Below, in pieces: positions 1 through 9,386 of a DNA stretch of 64,000 nt. The stretch lies in contig CAWDUQ010000002.1 of NCBI GenBank assembly GCA_963805495.1, positions 682,001 to 746,000 of the forward strand, read 5' to 3'. Source of the DNA: DAHUXD01 sp963805495. Lineage in GTDB: Bacteria > Acidobacteriota > Thermoanaerobaculia > UBA5066 > Gp7-AA6. The stretch's first letter is position 1, and every line of letters begins with the position of its first letter. Made by a program: the position numbers and the translations under genes. The notes below the pieces were generated by a model, which had not been told where the DNA came from, did not search any database, and saw only the letters and a program-made list of their open reading frames with translations.

Positions 1-592
1 AAACGATGAGGGGCGGCAGCGCGTTGGGAAGCAGGTGGCGCAGGAGGATGCGCGGCGTCGACGCCCCCGCCGCGCGTGCCGCGCGCGCATAGTCGAGCTC
101 GCGGATCTTCATGACCTCCGCCCGGGCGTACCGGGCGTCGCCCGGCCAGGCCGTCAGGCCGATCGCGAGAACGATGGTCAGCGGCGAGGGTGGGAGGAAC
201 GCGGCCAGGGCGAGCAGCAGGAAGAGGACCGGGAAGCAGAGGACCACCTCGATCACGCGCGAGAGCGCGAGATCTGCGAGCCCGCCGAGCCAGCCGGCCG
301 TCGCACCCACCGCAAAGCCGACGCCGAGCGCGACCGCCGCCGACAAGAGCCCGATGCCGAGAGAGATCGGCGTCGCGACGACGACGCGGGCGAGCAAGTC
401 GCGGCCCAGATCGTCCGTCCCGAACGGATGGGCGGCCGACGGCGGCCGCAGCCTGTCCTCCAGCCGGATCTCTCCGGCTCGCGCCCGGAAGAGGGGCGAG
501 CAGGCGGCGACGACCCACAGCAGCGCCACCAGAACGAGCGCCACCCGGCCGCTCCACGGGAGGGAGCCGCGCACCGCGGGGCGTCCCGTCAC
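1..592 (-). CDS. dppC: DppC-type peptide ABC transporter permease (3' end beyond window)
   Basis: Inner-membrane permease of a peptide/nickel-family ABC importer. The translation from the GTG at 592 opens with a short arm and one membrane span, then HPFGTDDLGRDLLAR, the signature that precedes the transport domain in DppC/OppC. Several hydrophobic spans follow, then an EAA-type loop (ARAAGAST..ILLRHLLPN) that contacts the ATPase. The GTG overlaps the TGA of the upstream permease gene (GTGA), which fixes the start and implies coupling. About 197 codons are visible; the C-terminus, and presumably the ATPase genes, lie left of the window. Confidence 0.9.
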   Translation of the reverse strand, partial: MTGRPAVRGSLPWSGRVALVLVALLWVVAACSPLFRARAGEIRLEDRLRPPSAAHPFGTDDLGRDLLARVVVATPISLGIGLLSAAVALGVGFAVGATAGWLGGLADLALSRVIEVVLCFPVLFLLLALAAFLPPSPLTIVLAIGLTAWPGDARYARAEVMKIRELDYARAARAAGASTPRILLRHLLPNALPPLIV

Positions 593-1563
593 GGCGCGGC
601 GCCGTCCCGAACCCGCGGGTCGGCGGCCGCCATGGCGACGTCCGACGCCAGCGTCGCCGCGAGAGTCGCCACCGCCGACAACAGCGAGAGCGCGAGAATG
701 ACCGGGTAGTCGCGCGACAGGATCGAATCGAAGTACAGCCGGCCGAGACCCGGCCAGGCGAAGATCTTCTCGACGATCACGCTGCCCGAAAGCAGCGCCG
801 GCAGCAAGAGACCGAAGAGCGTGATCAGCGGAAGAATCGCGTTGCGGAAGGCATGGGCCCAGATCGCCCGCCGCGGCGAGGCGCCACGCGCGCGGGACGC
901 CAGCACGTAGTCGCTCTCGCGGGCCTCGGCGACCCCCGACCGCACCAGCCGGGCGACGAAGGCCAGCGTCCCGTAGGCGAGGCAGGTCGCCGGTAGCGCC
1001 ACGTGCGCGAGGCGGTCCGGAAGGCCGGCGAAGCCGGACGGCGCCGCGTCCGACGCCACGCCGTAGAGCGGCAACCAGCGGAGCCTGACCGCGAAGAGGG
1101 TCTGCAGGAGAAGCGCCATCCAGAACGTGGGCATCGAGTAGAGCGCGAAGAGCGCCGCCCCCGAAATGCGGTCGAACGGGCTTTCCGGCCGGGCCCCGGC
1201 GACGACGCCGAGCGGGATCGCGATCAAAAGGGCCAGGACGAGGGCGAGGCCGTTCAGAAGAAGCGTGTGCGGCAGAGCCTCCCGGATCCTGGCCGAAACC
1301 GGCCGATGATCGACGAAGCTCTCCCCCAGATCGAACCGCGCGGCCCTCGAGAGCCAGGCGCCGAATCGCTCGGGCAGCGGCCGGTCCAGGCCATAGAGAC
1401 GGCGCATTTGCTGGGCGGCCCGGCCCGTCGTGCGGCGCAGCGACGAGTCGCTGCCGGTCACGGGGCTGCCCGGCGCCAGATGCACGAGCAGGAAGACCAC
1501 CACTGCGATTCCGAAGAGCGTCGGCACCGCGAGGGCGATGCGCCGGAAAACGTAGCGAGTCAC
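589..1563 (-). CDS. dppB: DppB-type peptide ABC transporter permease
   Basis: First permease of the peptide importer, 324 aa. It begins with a membrane anchor (VTRYVFRRIALAVPTLFG), followed by the DppB periplasmic region (LYGLDRPLPERFGAWL) and a five- to six-span transport domain. The EAA loop is ASRARGASPRRAIWAHAFRNA, and the C-terminus has the family motif VIVEKIFAWPGLGRLY. The GTG at 1563 overlaps the TGA of the binding-protein gene (GTGA) and is preferred over upstream in-frame starts, which would lie inside that gene. It forms an operon with the binding protein and DppC. Confidence 0.93.
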   Translation of the reverse strand: MTRYVFRRIALAVPTLFGIAVVVFLLVHLAPGSPVTGSDSSLRRTTGRAAQQMRRLYGLDRPLPERFGAWLSRAARFDLGESFVDHRPVSARIREALPHTLLLNGLALVLALLIAIPLGVVAGARPESPFDRISGAALFALYSMPTFWMALLLQTLFAVRLRWLPLYGVASDAAPSGFAGLPDRLAHVALPATCLAYGTLAFVARLVRSGVAEARESDYVLASRARGASPRRAIWAHAFRNAILPLITLFGLLLPALLSGSVIVEKIFAWPGLGRLYFDSILSRDYPVILALSLLSAVATLAATLASDVAMAAADPRVRDGAAP

Positions 1564-3236
1564 GCCGCGGGCTTTCCCGCGGCCGCCGTCCCGGGCGACG
1601 CCCACCAGCCGAGAGGACCGGGCCAGATCCCGAAGAGGCCCAGGGGTGAGCCGGTCAGCCCGCGGATGGTCCGGTCGAAACCGAATTTCTGCGTCGAGTT
1701 GACGAGGAAGATCGCCGGAGCGTCCTGCCGGAAAATCGCGTGCAGCCGATGGAAGATCGCGTTGCGTCGCGAGGCGTCGAGCTCCCGCCGCGCCTCGACC
1801 ATCAGGCGGTCGGCTTCGGCGTTCCGGTAGCAGCCGTTGTTGAGCCCGTTCGGCGGGCACTGTGAGGAGTGCCAGTACGGGTACGGGTCGGGATTCGGAT
1901 CGACCGCGGACCAGGCGAGCGACGCGGCCTCGAAACTCCCCGCGTCGATCCGCTCGACGAAGGCCGACCACTCGAGGGTCCGAACGCGGGCCTTCACACC
2001 GGCGCGCGCGAGCTCGGCCGCCAGCATCTCGTCGACCTGCCGGCCGATCTCGGAGCCCGCGGGAGCGAGGAGTTCGAACTCGAATTCACGCCCGTCGCGG
2101 TCGAGCGTGCCGTTCCCGTTGGTGTCGCGCCAGCCCGCCTCGGCGAGCAGCTCGGCCGCGGCCGAGGGATCGAAAGCGAGTGGGGCAAGCGCCGCGTCGT
2201 AGGCCGGCGAGTCCGGCGCCCAGGGACCGGATATGACCCTGGCCGAGCCCCGGTAGAGGTTCTTCGCGATGGAGGCGCGGTCGGACAGCATCGTCAGGGC
2301 CCGGCGCACGCGGGCATCGGAAAAGAAAGCCGATTGGTTGTTGAGGGCCACGTAGCTCCAGTCGAGGTTGTAGAACTCGACCAGCCGGCAGCAGGAGGCA
2401 AAGGCCGGGTCCGTCTCGGCCCGCGCCTTCAGGGTCGCGTCGAGCTGGTCTTCGTCGAGGCTGCCCGAGGTCAGCCCGCGGTAGGCGGTGGTGTTGTCCG
2501 GCAGGATCCGAAAGACCACGCGCCCGAAGTGACCCGGCGGACCCCAGGACCCGGGGTTCGGCGCGAGCTCGACCGACTCGCCCGGCTTCCAGGAGACCAG
2601 CCGGTACGGACCGTTCGACAGCGGGGCGCGATTGTCCTTCGCCTCCAGGAACTTCTTGCCGGCGAACCGGTGCGCGGGAAGGGGCGGGAAGACGAAAGCC
2701 ATTGCGCGGAACGCGTACGGTTCGCGAAAGCGGACGCGAAAACGCCGCGCGTCGAGCGCCTCGACCGTCTCGAGGTCTTCGAAGAGCGCTTTGAAGACGG
2801 GCGACGGGACGGCGGGGTCGATGATCTTCCGGATCGTGAAGACGGCGTCCTCCGCCGTCACGGGACGGCCATCCTCCCAGACCGCCTCCGGACGCAGCGT
2901 AACGACGTATTCGCGGCCGTCGTCGGCGACGTCGAGGCCCTCGGCGAGGCTGGGCTTGAGCTCGAGCCGGGCGTCGAAATCGAAAAGGTTGCGCTGCACG
3001 TAGGCGAGGACCAGGGCCTCGGGCAGGCTCGACTGGAGGACCGCGTTCAGGGTCGTCGGCTCGCCCACGAGGCGCCTCTGGAGAACGCCGCCGTCGTGGA
3101 CCGGTGCTTCCCCGGATTCGTCGAGCACGGCCGCGGGGGCCGGGGCCGGCAGAGCCGTGGCGGACGCGGGTGTCCCCGTACGGGCGCGGCATGCCGCCAG
3201 AACCAGGAGCGCCGCCAATCCCGAAACCCGCCGCAT
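1560..3236 (-). CDS. peptide ABC transporter substrate-binding lipoprotein (SBP family 5)
   Basis: Extracytoplasmic solute-binding protein of the DppA/OppA class, 558 aa. The N-terminus MRRVSGLAALLVLAAC is a lipoprotein signal with a lipobox ending at Cys16. Family landmarks are GGVLQRRLVGEPTTLNAV near the mature N-terminus, NGPYRLVSWKPGESV mid-protein and the C-terminal lobe AGWRDTNGNGTLDRDG...FELLAP. Substrate (di-, oligopeptide or metal complex) cannot be read from sequence. It heads the operon SBP-dppB-dppC; a CATAAT box ends 8 nt before the ATG, suggesting a near-leaderless mRNA. Confidence 0.92.
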   Translation of the reverse strand: MRRVSGLAALLVLAACRARTGTPASATALPAPAPAAVLDESGEAPVHDGGVLQRRLVGEPTTLNAVLQSSLPEALVLAYVQRNLFDFDARLELKPSLAEGLDVADDGREYVVTLRPEAVWEDGRPVTAEDAVFTIRKIIDPAVPSPVFKALFEDLETVEALDARRFRVRFREPYAFRAMAFVFPPLPAHRFAGKKFLEAKDNRAPLSNGPYRLVSWKPGESVELAPNPGSWGPPGHFGRVVFRILPDNTTAYRGLTSGSLDEDQLDATLKARAETDPAFASCCRLVEFYNLDWSYVALNNQSAFFSDARVRRALTMLSDRASIAKNLYRGSARVISGPWAPDSPAYDAALAPLAFDPSAAAELLAEAGWRDTNGNGTLDRDGREFEFELLAPAGSEIGRQVDEMLAAELARAGVKARVRTLEWSAFVERIDAGSFEAASLAWSAVDPNPDPYPYWHSSQCPPNGLNNGCYRNAEADRLMVEARRELDASRRNAIFHRLHAIFRQDAPAIFLVNSTQKFGFDRTIRGLTGSPLGLFGIWPGPLGWWASPGTAAAGKPAA

Positions 3237-3244
3237 CGACTCAG

Positions 3245-3250
3245 ATTATG
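3245..3250 (-). promoter_or_regulatory. -10 box of the peptide-importer operon
   Basis: CATAAT read on the minus strand, separated by 8 nt (ctgagtcg) from the ATG at 3236. Transcription starting about 7 nt downstream would leave almost no 5' leader. No Shine-Dalgarno sequence is visible between the box and the start. Confidence 0.5.
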
Positions 3251-3294
3251 ACGGACTCGGCACCGGAGGTCGGCCCGGACCGGAGCCCCGGCCG

Positions 3295-5472
3295 CTACGG
3301 CGCGGTGAAAGACTCCGTCGCGACGTTGCGGGCGGAGTCCGTGACTCGCACCAGAAGGTAGCCGCCGCGGGCCTCGGCCGGGAGTCGGATCACGTAGGTC
3401 TCGCGGGGCGAATCGGAAAGCCCGTCCCTGGCTTCGACCCGCGTCCACTTTTGAGCGTCGACGCTGTACTCGGCCTCCGCCAGGGGCGAGCCTCCGTCGG
3501 TGACCTCGACTTCGAGCACGCCGGCCGAGCGCGAGGTCTCGCGAATTACCGGGGGCGTGTTGTCGAGGCGCACCGGCGGCGAATCGCGGGCCGTGGACTT
3601 CGCATCGGTCGGGTTGGATTCGGCGTCGGACGCGGTCACGCGGAAGACGTACTCGCCGTCCGGCAGCGACGTCGAGTCGAACGAATAGGACGAATCGTGA
3701 ACCTCCTTGCGGAGCACCATCCACTTCGAGCCGCCGGCAGGCCGAAAGTCGATTTCGTAGGCCATCGGGTCTCCGTCGGGATCGGTCGCCTTCCACTGGA
3801 TGGTCCGGTATCCCTGGCGGAAGAGCTTGCGCGGAGAGGCCTCGGACTTCGGCTCCTCGAGGCTCGTGAAGATGCCCTTCTCGTCCGGCGCCGAGGACTC
3901 GAAAACGTTCGTCCCGCCGGAGCTCGATCGCGCCAGGACCTGGGCCGGCTCGAGTGCAACCACGCTGTCGACCACGGGTGCGGAGTTGCGGTTGCGGTAT
4001 GCCGCCTCGACGCGGCGAATGCGCGCGGACCGGGACGCGTCCGACTCCATTCGCACCTTCCACTGCAGGAACCGCCCGTCCGGGACCGTGATCGTCAGGG
4101 AGCGCGAACCCTCTTCCCATGCCGTCCATTCGCTCCAGGTCCCGTCGGGATTGGCCGACTCGCCGGATCGGAATGCGAACTGGATCTTCGAACCCGAGGG
4201 AGACTCCCCTTCCCAGCGAAACGCGCCGAACCGGCTGGTCCGCCCCGTATCCTTGACAGGCGAGACATACTCGCCGACCGCGGCGCCGGGCTTGCCGCGG
4301 TAGAGGGCCGTCGAGGCGTTCAGCCCCACGGCGCCGCCCGCGAGGAACGTGACCTGCTTCTCGTCGAACGTGCGCACGAGGGCCGCGGTCTCGGGCGCGA
4401 TCGCGTAGAGCTTGCCGCGAGGCCCCGTGGCCGCCACGACTCCGGTGCCGGCGTCGTCCCGCGCGAGATCGAAGACGACTTCCTCCGACCCGGTCCAGAC
4501 CGGGCGCGGCGGCTCGCCTTCCTCGAACAAAACGATCTCGGAGGAGTAGCCGCTGCGGGCGGAGCCCCGCGCCGGCGCCAGGCGCGGCGTCGATACGCTC
4601 ACCGTGACCTCGGGCTTCGACCGATCCTCTTCGTCCGTCGGGGAGCCGGTGCGCGCGGGCTTGGAAGCCGTCGCCACGATGGGAACCGAGATCGGCTCGG
4701 CGCTCGGCGCGGACGTGTCCGCAGCACCTGCCGCGGCCCAGATCCGACCGCTCGAGTCCGCCGTGATCGCTGTGATCTCGGGCTTCCCGGAGTCGTAGAG
4801 CGTCGACACGCGGCCGCTCTTGTCGATCCGAAGCACGAGACCCGAGCCGGCGGTGCCCGCCCAGACGCGGCCGATCTCGTCGGCGAAGAGGGTGCGCACG
4901 TGCGCGTCCGTCGTCACGTAGAGGCGCTCGCCCTGGCCCGACGCGGAAACGCGGTGGATCTCGCCCGGCAAGCCCGTCGCGACGTATAGCCGGGGACCGG
5001 AGAACGCGAGGGCCCAGACGTATTGCGCCTTCGTCTCGTAGTAGATCGCCGCCTTCCCCTTCTCGACGCGGTAGACCTTCCCGCCCGGCGAGCCGCCGGC
5101 GTAAACGGCGCCGTCCGGGCCGACCGCGAGCGCCGTGACCTCCTGCTCGGGAAGGGTCGCCCAGGTCTCCACGGCTCCCGCCGGCGACACCCGGAGGATC
5201 CGGCCGGAGTCCCCCGTACCCACGTAGAGCTCGCCGCCCTGGCCCGCGGCGGCCCCGAAAAGAACCGCCTCCGATATCCCGTCGACCTTCGTCAGCTGCC
5301 GGCCGGCCACGAGCGCCCCGTCGGCAGTGACCGAGATGCCGCGGGCCTCGCCGAGCGAAAAGTCCGCCGAGGTGTCGCAAACCCAGATCCGGACGGTCGA
5401 CGCCGAAAGCGACGCCGCCGCGAGCGCCGCCGCGAGCGCCGGCGCGCCGAACCGGGCGAGGCCCCGCCTCAC
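3295..5472 (-). CDS. secreted beta-propeller protein with C-terminal Ig/Fn3-like domain
   Basis: Predicted exported protein of 725 aa with a signal-type N-terminus (VRRGLARFGAPALAAALAAA). Residues ~45-330 carry repeated propeller blades of the form VTALAVGPDGAVYAGG, YVWALAFSGPRLYVATG and EITAITADSSGRIWAA. The middle is a beta-rich region, and residues ~560-650 resemble an Fn3/Ig fold (KATDPDGDPMAYEIDF, LPDGEYVFRVTASDAESNP). No catalytic motif is evident. The GTG at 5472 overlaps the TGA of the S55 protease gene (GTGA), so the two are translationally coupled and may act together in the envelope. Exact function unknown. Confidence 0.75.
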   Translation of the reverse strand: MRRGLARFGAPALAAALAAASLSASTVRIWVCDTSADFSLGEARGISVTADGALVAGRQLTKVDGISEAVLFGAAAGQGGELYVGTGDSGRILRVSPAGAVETWATLPEQEVTALAVGPDGAVYAGGSPGGKVYRVEKGKAAIYYETKAQYVWALAFSGPRLYVATGLPGEIHRVSASGQGERLYVTTDAHVRTLFADEIGRVWAGTAGSGLVLRIDKSGRVSTLYDSGKPEITAITADSSGRIWAAAGAADTSAPSAEPISVPIVATASKPARTGSPTDEEDRSKPEVTVSVSTPRLAPARGSARSGYSSEIVLFEEGEPPRPVWTGSEEVVFDLARDDAGTGVVAATGPRGKLYAIAPETAALVRTFDEKQVTFLAGGAVGLNASTALYRGKPGAAVGEYVSPVKDTGRTSRFGAFRWEGESPSGSKIQFAFRSGESANPDGTWSEWTAWEEGSRSLTITVPDGRFLQWKVRMESDASRSARIRRVEAAYRNRNSAPVVDSVVALEPAQVLARSSSGGTNVFESSAPDEKGIFTSLEEPKSEASPRKLFRQGYRTIQWKATDPDGDPMAYEIDFRPAGGSKWMVLRKEVHDSSYSFDSTSLPDGEYVFRVTASDAESNPTDAKSTARDSPPVRLDNTPPVIRETSRSAGVLEVEVTDGGSPLAEAEYSVDAQKWTRVEARDGLSDSPRETYVIRLPAEARGGYLLVRVTDSARNVATESFTAP

Positions 5473-7343
5473 CAGACCCTCGGCAACACTTCCAGGTTCA
5501 GCCGCGCCGAACCGGTGACGGGAACGGGCTGCTCGATCGACTCGGCCTGGAGCCGCAGGTAGCCGAGGTCCGGTGTTCCGTCCCCCGGTCCGCGGTCCCT
5601 CAGCAGGGCGGCGCGCGTCGGAGGCAGCGCGGCGAGCGCTTCGCCGTTGACGACCGCGCCGGGGGCCGCCCGGTACGTCAGCAGGTTCAACGTGTTGGCC
5701 GGCCGCATCCGCGAGATGAAGTCGAGGACCTGATCGAGCGAGTGCGGGTCGGGTGGATAGAGTGCGAGGTCGTACGCGGTCGCGGCATTGCCGTCGCCGA
5801 CGAAGACCGTCAGCGGCCCGGGCGGTGCGTCCTCGGGGACGCGGGCCGTCATCACCACGCGGCGGGGGCCGCCCCGGAAGTCTTCGAGGTCGACCCAGAT
5901 GGGCACGGTGTCGCCGGGTCGCACGCGTTCCTTCTGTGCCTCGACGTGGATGATTCGCGCACTCTGGAGGCGGTCGGAGTGCACGATCTCGATCTCCACT
6001 CCACGAATCGAGAGGTCGTGAAATTCGTTGGCCATCAGGTAGTTCGTCAGGAGCGCGAGCGAGCCGACGGCTTCCTCGCGGGCGGAGAGCCCCGAGAAGA
6101 CCGAATCCCACCGCACCGTGCGGTCGTCGGTGGCAATCGAAGACTTCCAGACGATCGTACGTTCCCCGGCCCGCTTCTCCAGGGTCGTCAGCACGTTGTC
6201 CGTGGCGAGCGCCACGAGGATCGGCGTCAGCATCGCGTTGTGCACGACCTCGAACTTGAAGGTCTGCGTCGGCACCTCTTCAGACGTCATGCGGATCGTC
6301 ACGGGCACCATCGTCGGCGGCTTGCCGAAGCTGCCGAGGATTCCGGTCGAGCGGTCCTGCGACACCGAGCCCAGCACCGGCCCCGTCGTCGAGAACTTGA
6401 ACGAGCGAAAGAGCGACGGCAGGACCGTCAGGATCTGGGCCTGCGCCATCGGCATGTCGACGGGACCCATCGAGAGGAAGGGATGGCCGAAGGCCAGGAT
6501 CGAGTTGCCATCGACCCAGGTCACGGTCCCGGTCGCCGACAGGACCATGTCTCCCGAGAGAAGCACGGCCGCCACGGCGGAGCCCGGCTCCAGTCGGTGC
6601 GCGATCTCCGGCACCGTCCCGGCCGCCCCGGGCATCGAAGCCCGATGCGCTCCCGTCGAGGCCCCCGACGGCGCGACGAGCCAGCCGGCCGCCTCCGCCA
6701 CGCGTCCGAAGAGCGATCCTCCCGTGGTCACACCGGAAAAGGACACCGGGAGGGGCAGCGGCTGGGGGCCCGCGCTCGCCGCCTCGCCCTTGAGCGGCGA
6801 CAGCAGCGCCGTCAGGGCGCCGGCGAAGTCGCGGCTGCCGAAGGTCGAGAGGAACTGTGCCGCCGGAGCGGCCGCGCCCCCGATCGGGACGGGCGGCGTC
6901 GCGGGGGCCTTGCGGATGTCGAGCATGCTCTGGATGGGCGTGATGCCGCAGATCGGCTCGCGCGAGAAAGGCCAGCCATAGGCGAGCGCACCGACGAGCC
7001 GCCCGTCCACGTAGACGGGGCTTCCGCTCATTCCCGCGATGATCCCGGTTTTCTCGATCGCTTCCGACAGCACGCGCGCCAGCACCAGATCCTGCTTCGG
7101 CGCATAGCTCTGAAGGACCCCGACGATCTCGATGTCGTACCGCTGGACTCCCTTGCCGTCGCCGAGATCGGAAAGCGTGAAGCCTCGCATGCCGGGGGCG
7201 AGGTCCTTGACCGGGAAGATGTCGGTGGCGGCGGCCACGGCCGCAGCGAAGAACGCTCCCAGCAGGAAGTAAAGGAAGAGCGGTCGCCGACGGCCCGAGA
7301 GCAGTCTCACGAACGGCACAACGCCCCGACTCCGCCGCTCCAT
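5469..7343 (-). CDS. exported SpoIVB-type (S55) serine protease domain protein
   Basis: 624 aa with an N-terminal membrane/signal segment (LFLYFLLGAFFAAAVAAA). Just after it come GMRGFTLSDLGDG and then GIIAGMSGSPVYVDG, the GMSGSP serine motif of peptidase family S55 known from SpoIVB. GNSILAFGHPFLSMG is a second conserved S55 block. The C-terminal half (~350-624) is beta-rich and unrecognised. In sporulators SpoIVB is a signalling protease; no sporulation genes are present here, so an envelope-stress or processing role is only inference. It diverges from tolQ, sharing a very short promoter region. Confidence 0.82.
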   Translation of the reverse strand: MERRSRGVVPFVRLLSGRRRPLFLYFLLGAFFAAAVAAATDIFPVKDLAPGMRGFTLSDLGDGKGVQRYDIEIVGVLQSYAPKQDLVLARVLSEAIEKTGIIAGMSGSPVYVDGRLVGALAYGWPFSREPICGITPIQSMLDIRKAPATPPVPIGGAAAPAAQFLSTFGSRDFAGALTALLSPLKGEAASAGPQPLPLPVSFSGVTTGGSLFGRVAEAAGWLVAPSGASTGAHRASMPGAAGTVPEIAHRLEPGSAVAAVLLSGDMVLSATGTVTWVDGNSILAFGHPFLSMGPVDMPMAQAQILTVLPSLFRSFKFSTTGPVLGSVSQDRSTGILGSFGKPPTMVPVTIRMTSEEVPTQTFKFEVVHNAMLTPILVALATDNVLTTLEKRAGERTIVWKSSIATDDRTVRWDSVFSGLSAREEAVGSLALLTNYLMANEFHDLSIRGVEIEIVHSDRLQSARIIHVEAQKERVRPGDTVPIWVDLEDFRGGPRRVVMTARVPEDAPPGPLTVFVGDGNAATAYDLALYPPDPHSLDQVLDFISRMRPANTLNLLTYRAAPGAVVNGEALAALPPTRAALLRDRGPGDGTPDLGYLRLQAESIEQPVPVTGSARLNLEVLPRVW

Positions 7344-7366
7344 TCCCTTTGACCCTCTCCTGCCCC

Positions 7367-7373
7367 TATGTTA
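7367..7373. promoter_or_regulatory. overlapping divergent -10 boxes, S55 protease / tolQ
   Basis: TATGTT (7367-7372) reads as a -10 toward tolQ, and TAACAT on the opposite strand (7373-7368) reads as a -10 toward the S55 gene. The two polymerases would compete for the same site. The plus-strand box overlaps the ATG at 7368, which argues that TolQ starts at 7386 instead. Confidence 0.4.
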
Positions 7374-7385
7374 CGTTCGAAAGCG

Positions 7386-8129
7386 ATGCTGGCGACCGCT
7401 TTTCAGCCCGTCTCCACCGAAAACCTCCCCGGACAGACCTCGATCCTCTCGTTTTTCTGGGAGACCGGGACCACCGCGAAGGTCGTCCTGGGCATCCTCC
7501 TTCTCTTTTCGTTCGTCTCCTGGGCGATCATCTTCGCCAAGTTCATCCGGCTGCGCCGGGTCTCCCGACAGTCCGAGAAGTTCGTCGCCTTCTTCCGGAA
7601 GTCCAAGAGGTTCTCCGAGGTCAACACCTTTGCCGGGGATCTGGCGGACACGCCCCTGACGACCCTCTTCAAAGCGGGGTACGCCGAGCTCGACGCCCAG
7701 GTCAAGGCCAATCGCGCCGACGACGCCCCCACGACCGCCGGAGGCTCGCCGGGCAAACTCGTCATCAAGAACATCTCCGGGATCGAGCGGGCGCTCGAGC
7801 GCGCGATCGGAGTCGAGCTTTCGCGGCTGACCCGGTGGATGACGTTCCTCGCGACAACCGCCTCGGCCTGCCCCTTCATCGGCCTTTTCGGCACGGTCTG
7901 GGGCATCATGCAGTCGTTCCGCGCGATCGGCATGACGGGTTCGACGTCGATCGCCGCGGTCGCGCCCGGAATCTCCGAGGCCCTCGTCAACACCGCCGCG
8001 GGCCTCGCCGCGGCCATCCCGGCCATGATTTTTTACAACTACTTCATGGGCAAGGTGCGCGAGCAGCGCGCCGGCATGGAAGACTTCTCCCTCGAGTTCA
8101 TCAACCTGGCGGAGAGGAACTTCACGTAG
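7386..8129 (+). CDS. tolQ: TolQ/ExbB/MotA-family proton channel
   Basis: Inner-membrane proton-channel subunit that powers TolA during outer-membrane constriction. Three spans are visible: VVLGILLLFSFVSWAIIFAKF near the N-terminus, then the pair around MTFLATTASACPFIGLFGTVWGIM and ALVNTAAGLAAAIPAMIFYNYF. The latter two contain the pore residues typical of TolQ (GLFGTVWGIM; Thr in NTAAGLAAAIPA). Length (~247 aa) fits the family. An alternative ATG at 7368 overlaps the presumed -10 box. It is the first gene of a complete Tol-Pal cluster. Confidence 0.93.
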   Translation: MLATAFQPVSTENLPGQTSILSFFWETGTTAKVVLGILLLFSFVSWAIIFAKFIRLRRVSRQSEKFVAFFRKSKRFSEVNTFAGDLADTPLTTLFKAGYAELDAQVKANRADDAPTTAGGSPGKLVIKNISGIERALERAIGVELSRLTRWMTFLATTASACPFIGLFGTVWGIMQSFRAIGMTGSTSIAAVAPGISEALVNTAAGLAAAIPAMIFYNYFMGKVREQRAGMEDFSLEFINLAERNFT

Positions 8130-8150
8130 GCCGCGGTGTCTCCCTAGAGC

Positions 8151-8579
<429 letters not shown>

Positions 8580-8607
8580 CACCCCGCGACGCCGCAACGG
8601 GGCGCTG

Positions 8608-9372
8608 ATGGACGCGGTCGGCAGCATTCTCGCCGCGCGGCAGGTGGAGCGGATGCCATGGGCACCGGCGGCGGTGCTCGCGACGATCCTCCACGGCGCC
8701 GTCCTCGGCGGTCTGCTCGCTTCGTTCATGGCCAAGCCCATGCGCGTCTCGCCGCCGCGCGCGGTGGCGATCCGGCTCCTTCGGGCCGGCTCGATCCAGG
8801 CCCCCCGGGTGCAGCCGGCGCCCGCCCTGCCGGCCCCGGCCGAACCCCCGGCGGCCGAGAAGCCGAAGATCGAAAAACCCGTCGAGGAGGCGCCCCGGCC
8901 TTCGAAGAAGGCCGTCCTGCTGCCCGCCAAGGAAGACAAGAAGAAGAAGCCCACGCCGCCGCCGGTCAGCCGGCCCGGCCGCGCGGCGACGCCCGCGGTC
9001 AGCCTGCCGACCTCCGGCGACGAGATTCCCGGGACGTCCGCGGGCGCGGCACCCGGCGCCGGCGGCTCGGCCGGAATCGGGGGCTTCAAGATCGACCAGG
9101 CCGACTTCAAATACCCGATCTACATCGAGCGGATGGTCGGGATCATGAGCCTGAACTGGTTCAAGCCCGCGCAGATCGTTCAGACCAGTCCCGTCGTGCA
9201 CTTCCAGATCGAGCGGGACGGAACGATCACCGACCCGCGGCTGGTCGTCTCGAGCGGGCTTCCGTTCGTCGACCGGGCAGCGCTGCGCGCGGTGATCGCC
9301 TCCTCGCCCCTGCCGCCGCTGCCGACGGAGTACCCCGGCCCGCATCTGGGCATACAGGTCGTTTTCGAATGA
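8608..9372 (+). CDS. TolA/TonB-like energy transducer
   Basis: 254 aa bitopic protein: one N-terminal span (AAVLATILHGAVLGGLLASF), a Pro/Lys/Glu-rich periplasmic spacer (~60-125), and a C-terminal TonB-fold domain (VHFQIERDGTITDPRLVVSSGLPFVD...ALRAVIASSPLPPLP). Position between tolR and tolB makes it the functional TolA. It is shorter than enterobacterial TolA (over 400 aa) and lacks the long helical domain II, so it looks more like TonB. The stop overlaps ATGA, but the better tolB start is 15 nt further on. Confidence 0.85.
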   Translation: MDAVGSILAARQVERMPWAPAAVLATILHGAVLGGLLASFMAKPMRVSPPRAVAIRLLRAGSIQAPRVQPAPALPAPAEPPAAEKPKIEKPVEEAPRPSKKAVLLPAKEDKKKKPTPPPVSRPGRAATPAVSLPTSGDEIPGTSAGAAPGAGGSAGIGGFKIDQADFKYPIYIERMVGIMSLNWFKPAQIVQTSPVVHFQIERDGTITDPRLVVSSGLPFVDRAALRAVIASSPLPPLPTEYPGPHLGIQVVFE

Positions 9373-9386
9373 CCCAGGAGAGACCC

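Noticed and set aside
7368..7385. TolQ start at 7368
   Set aside because: The ATG is part of the TATGTT -10 box; 7386 is preferred, although this is not certain.
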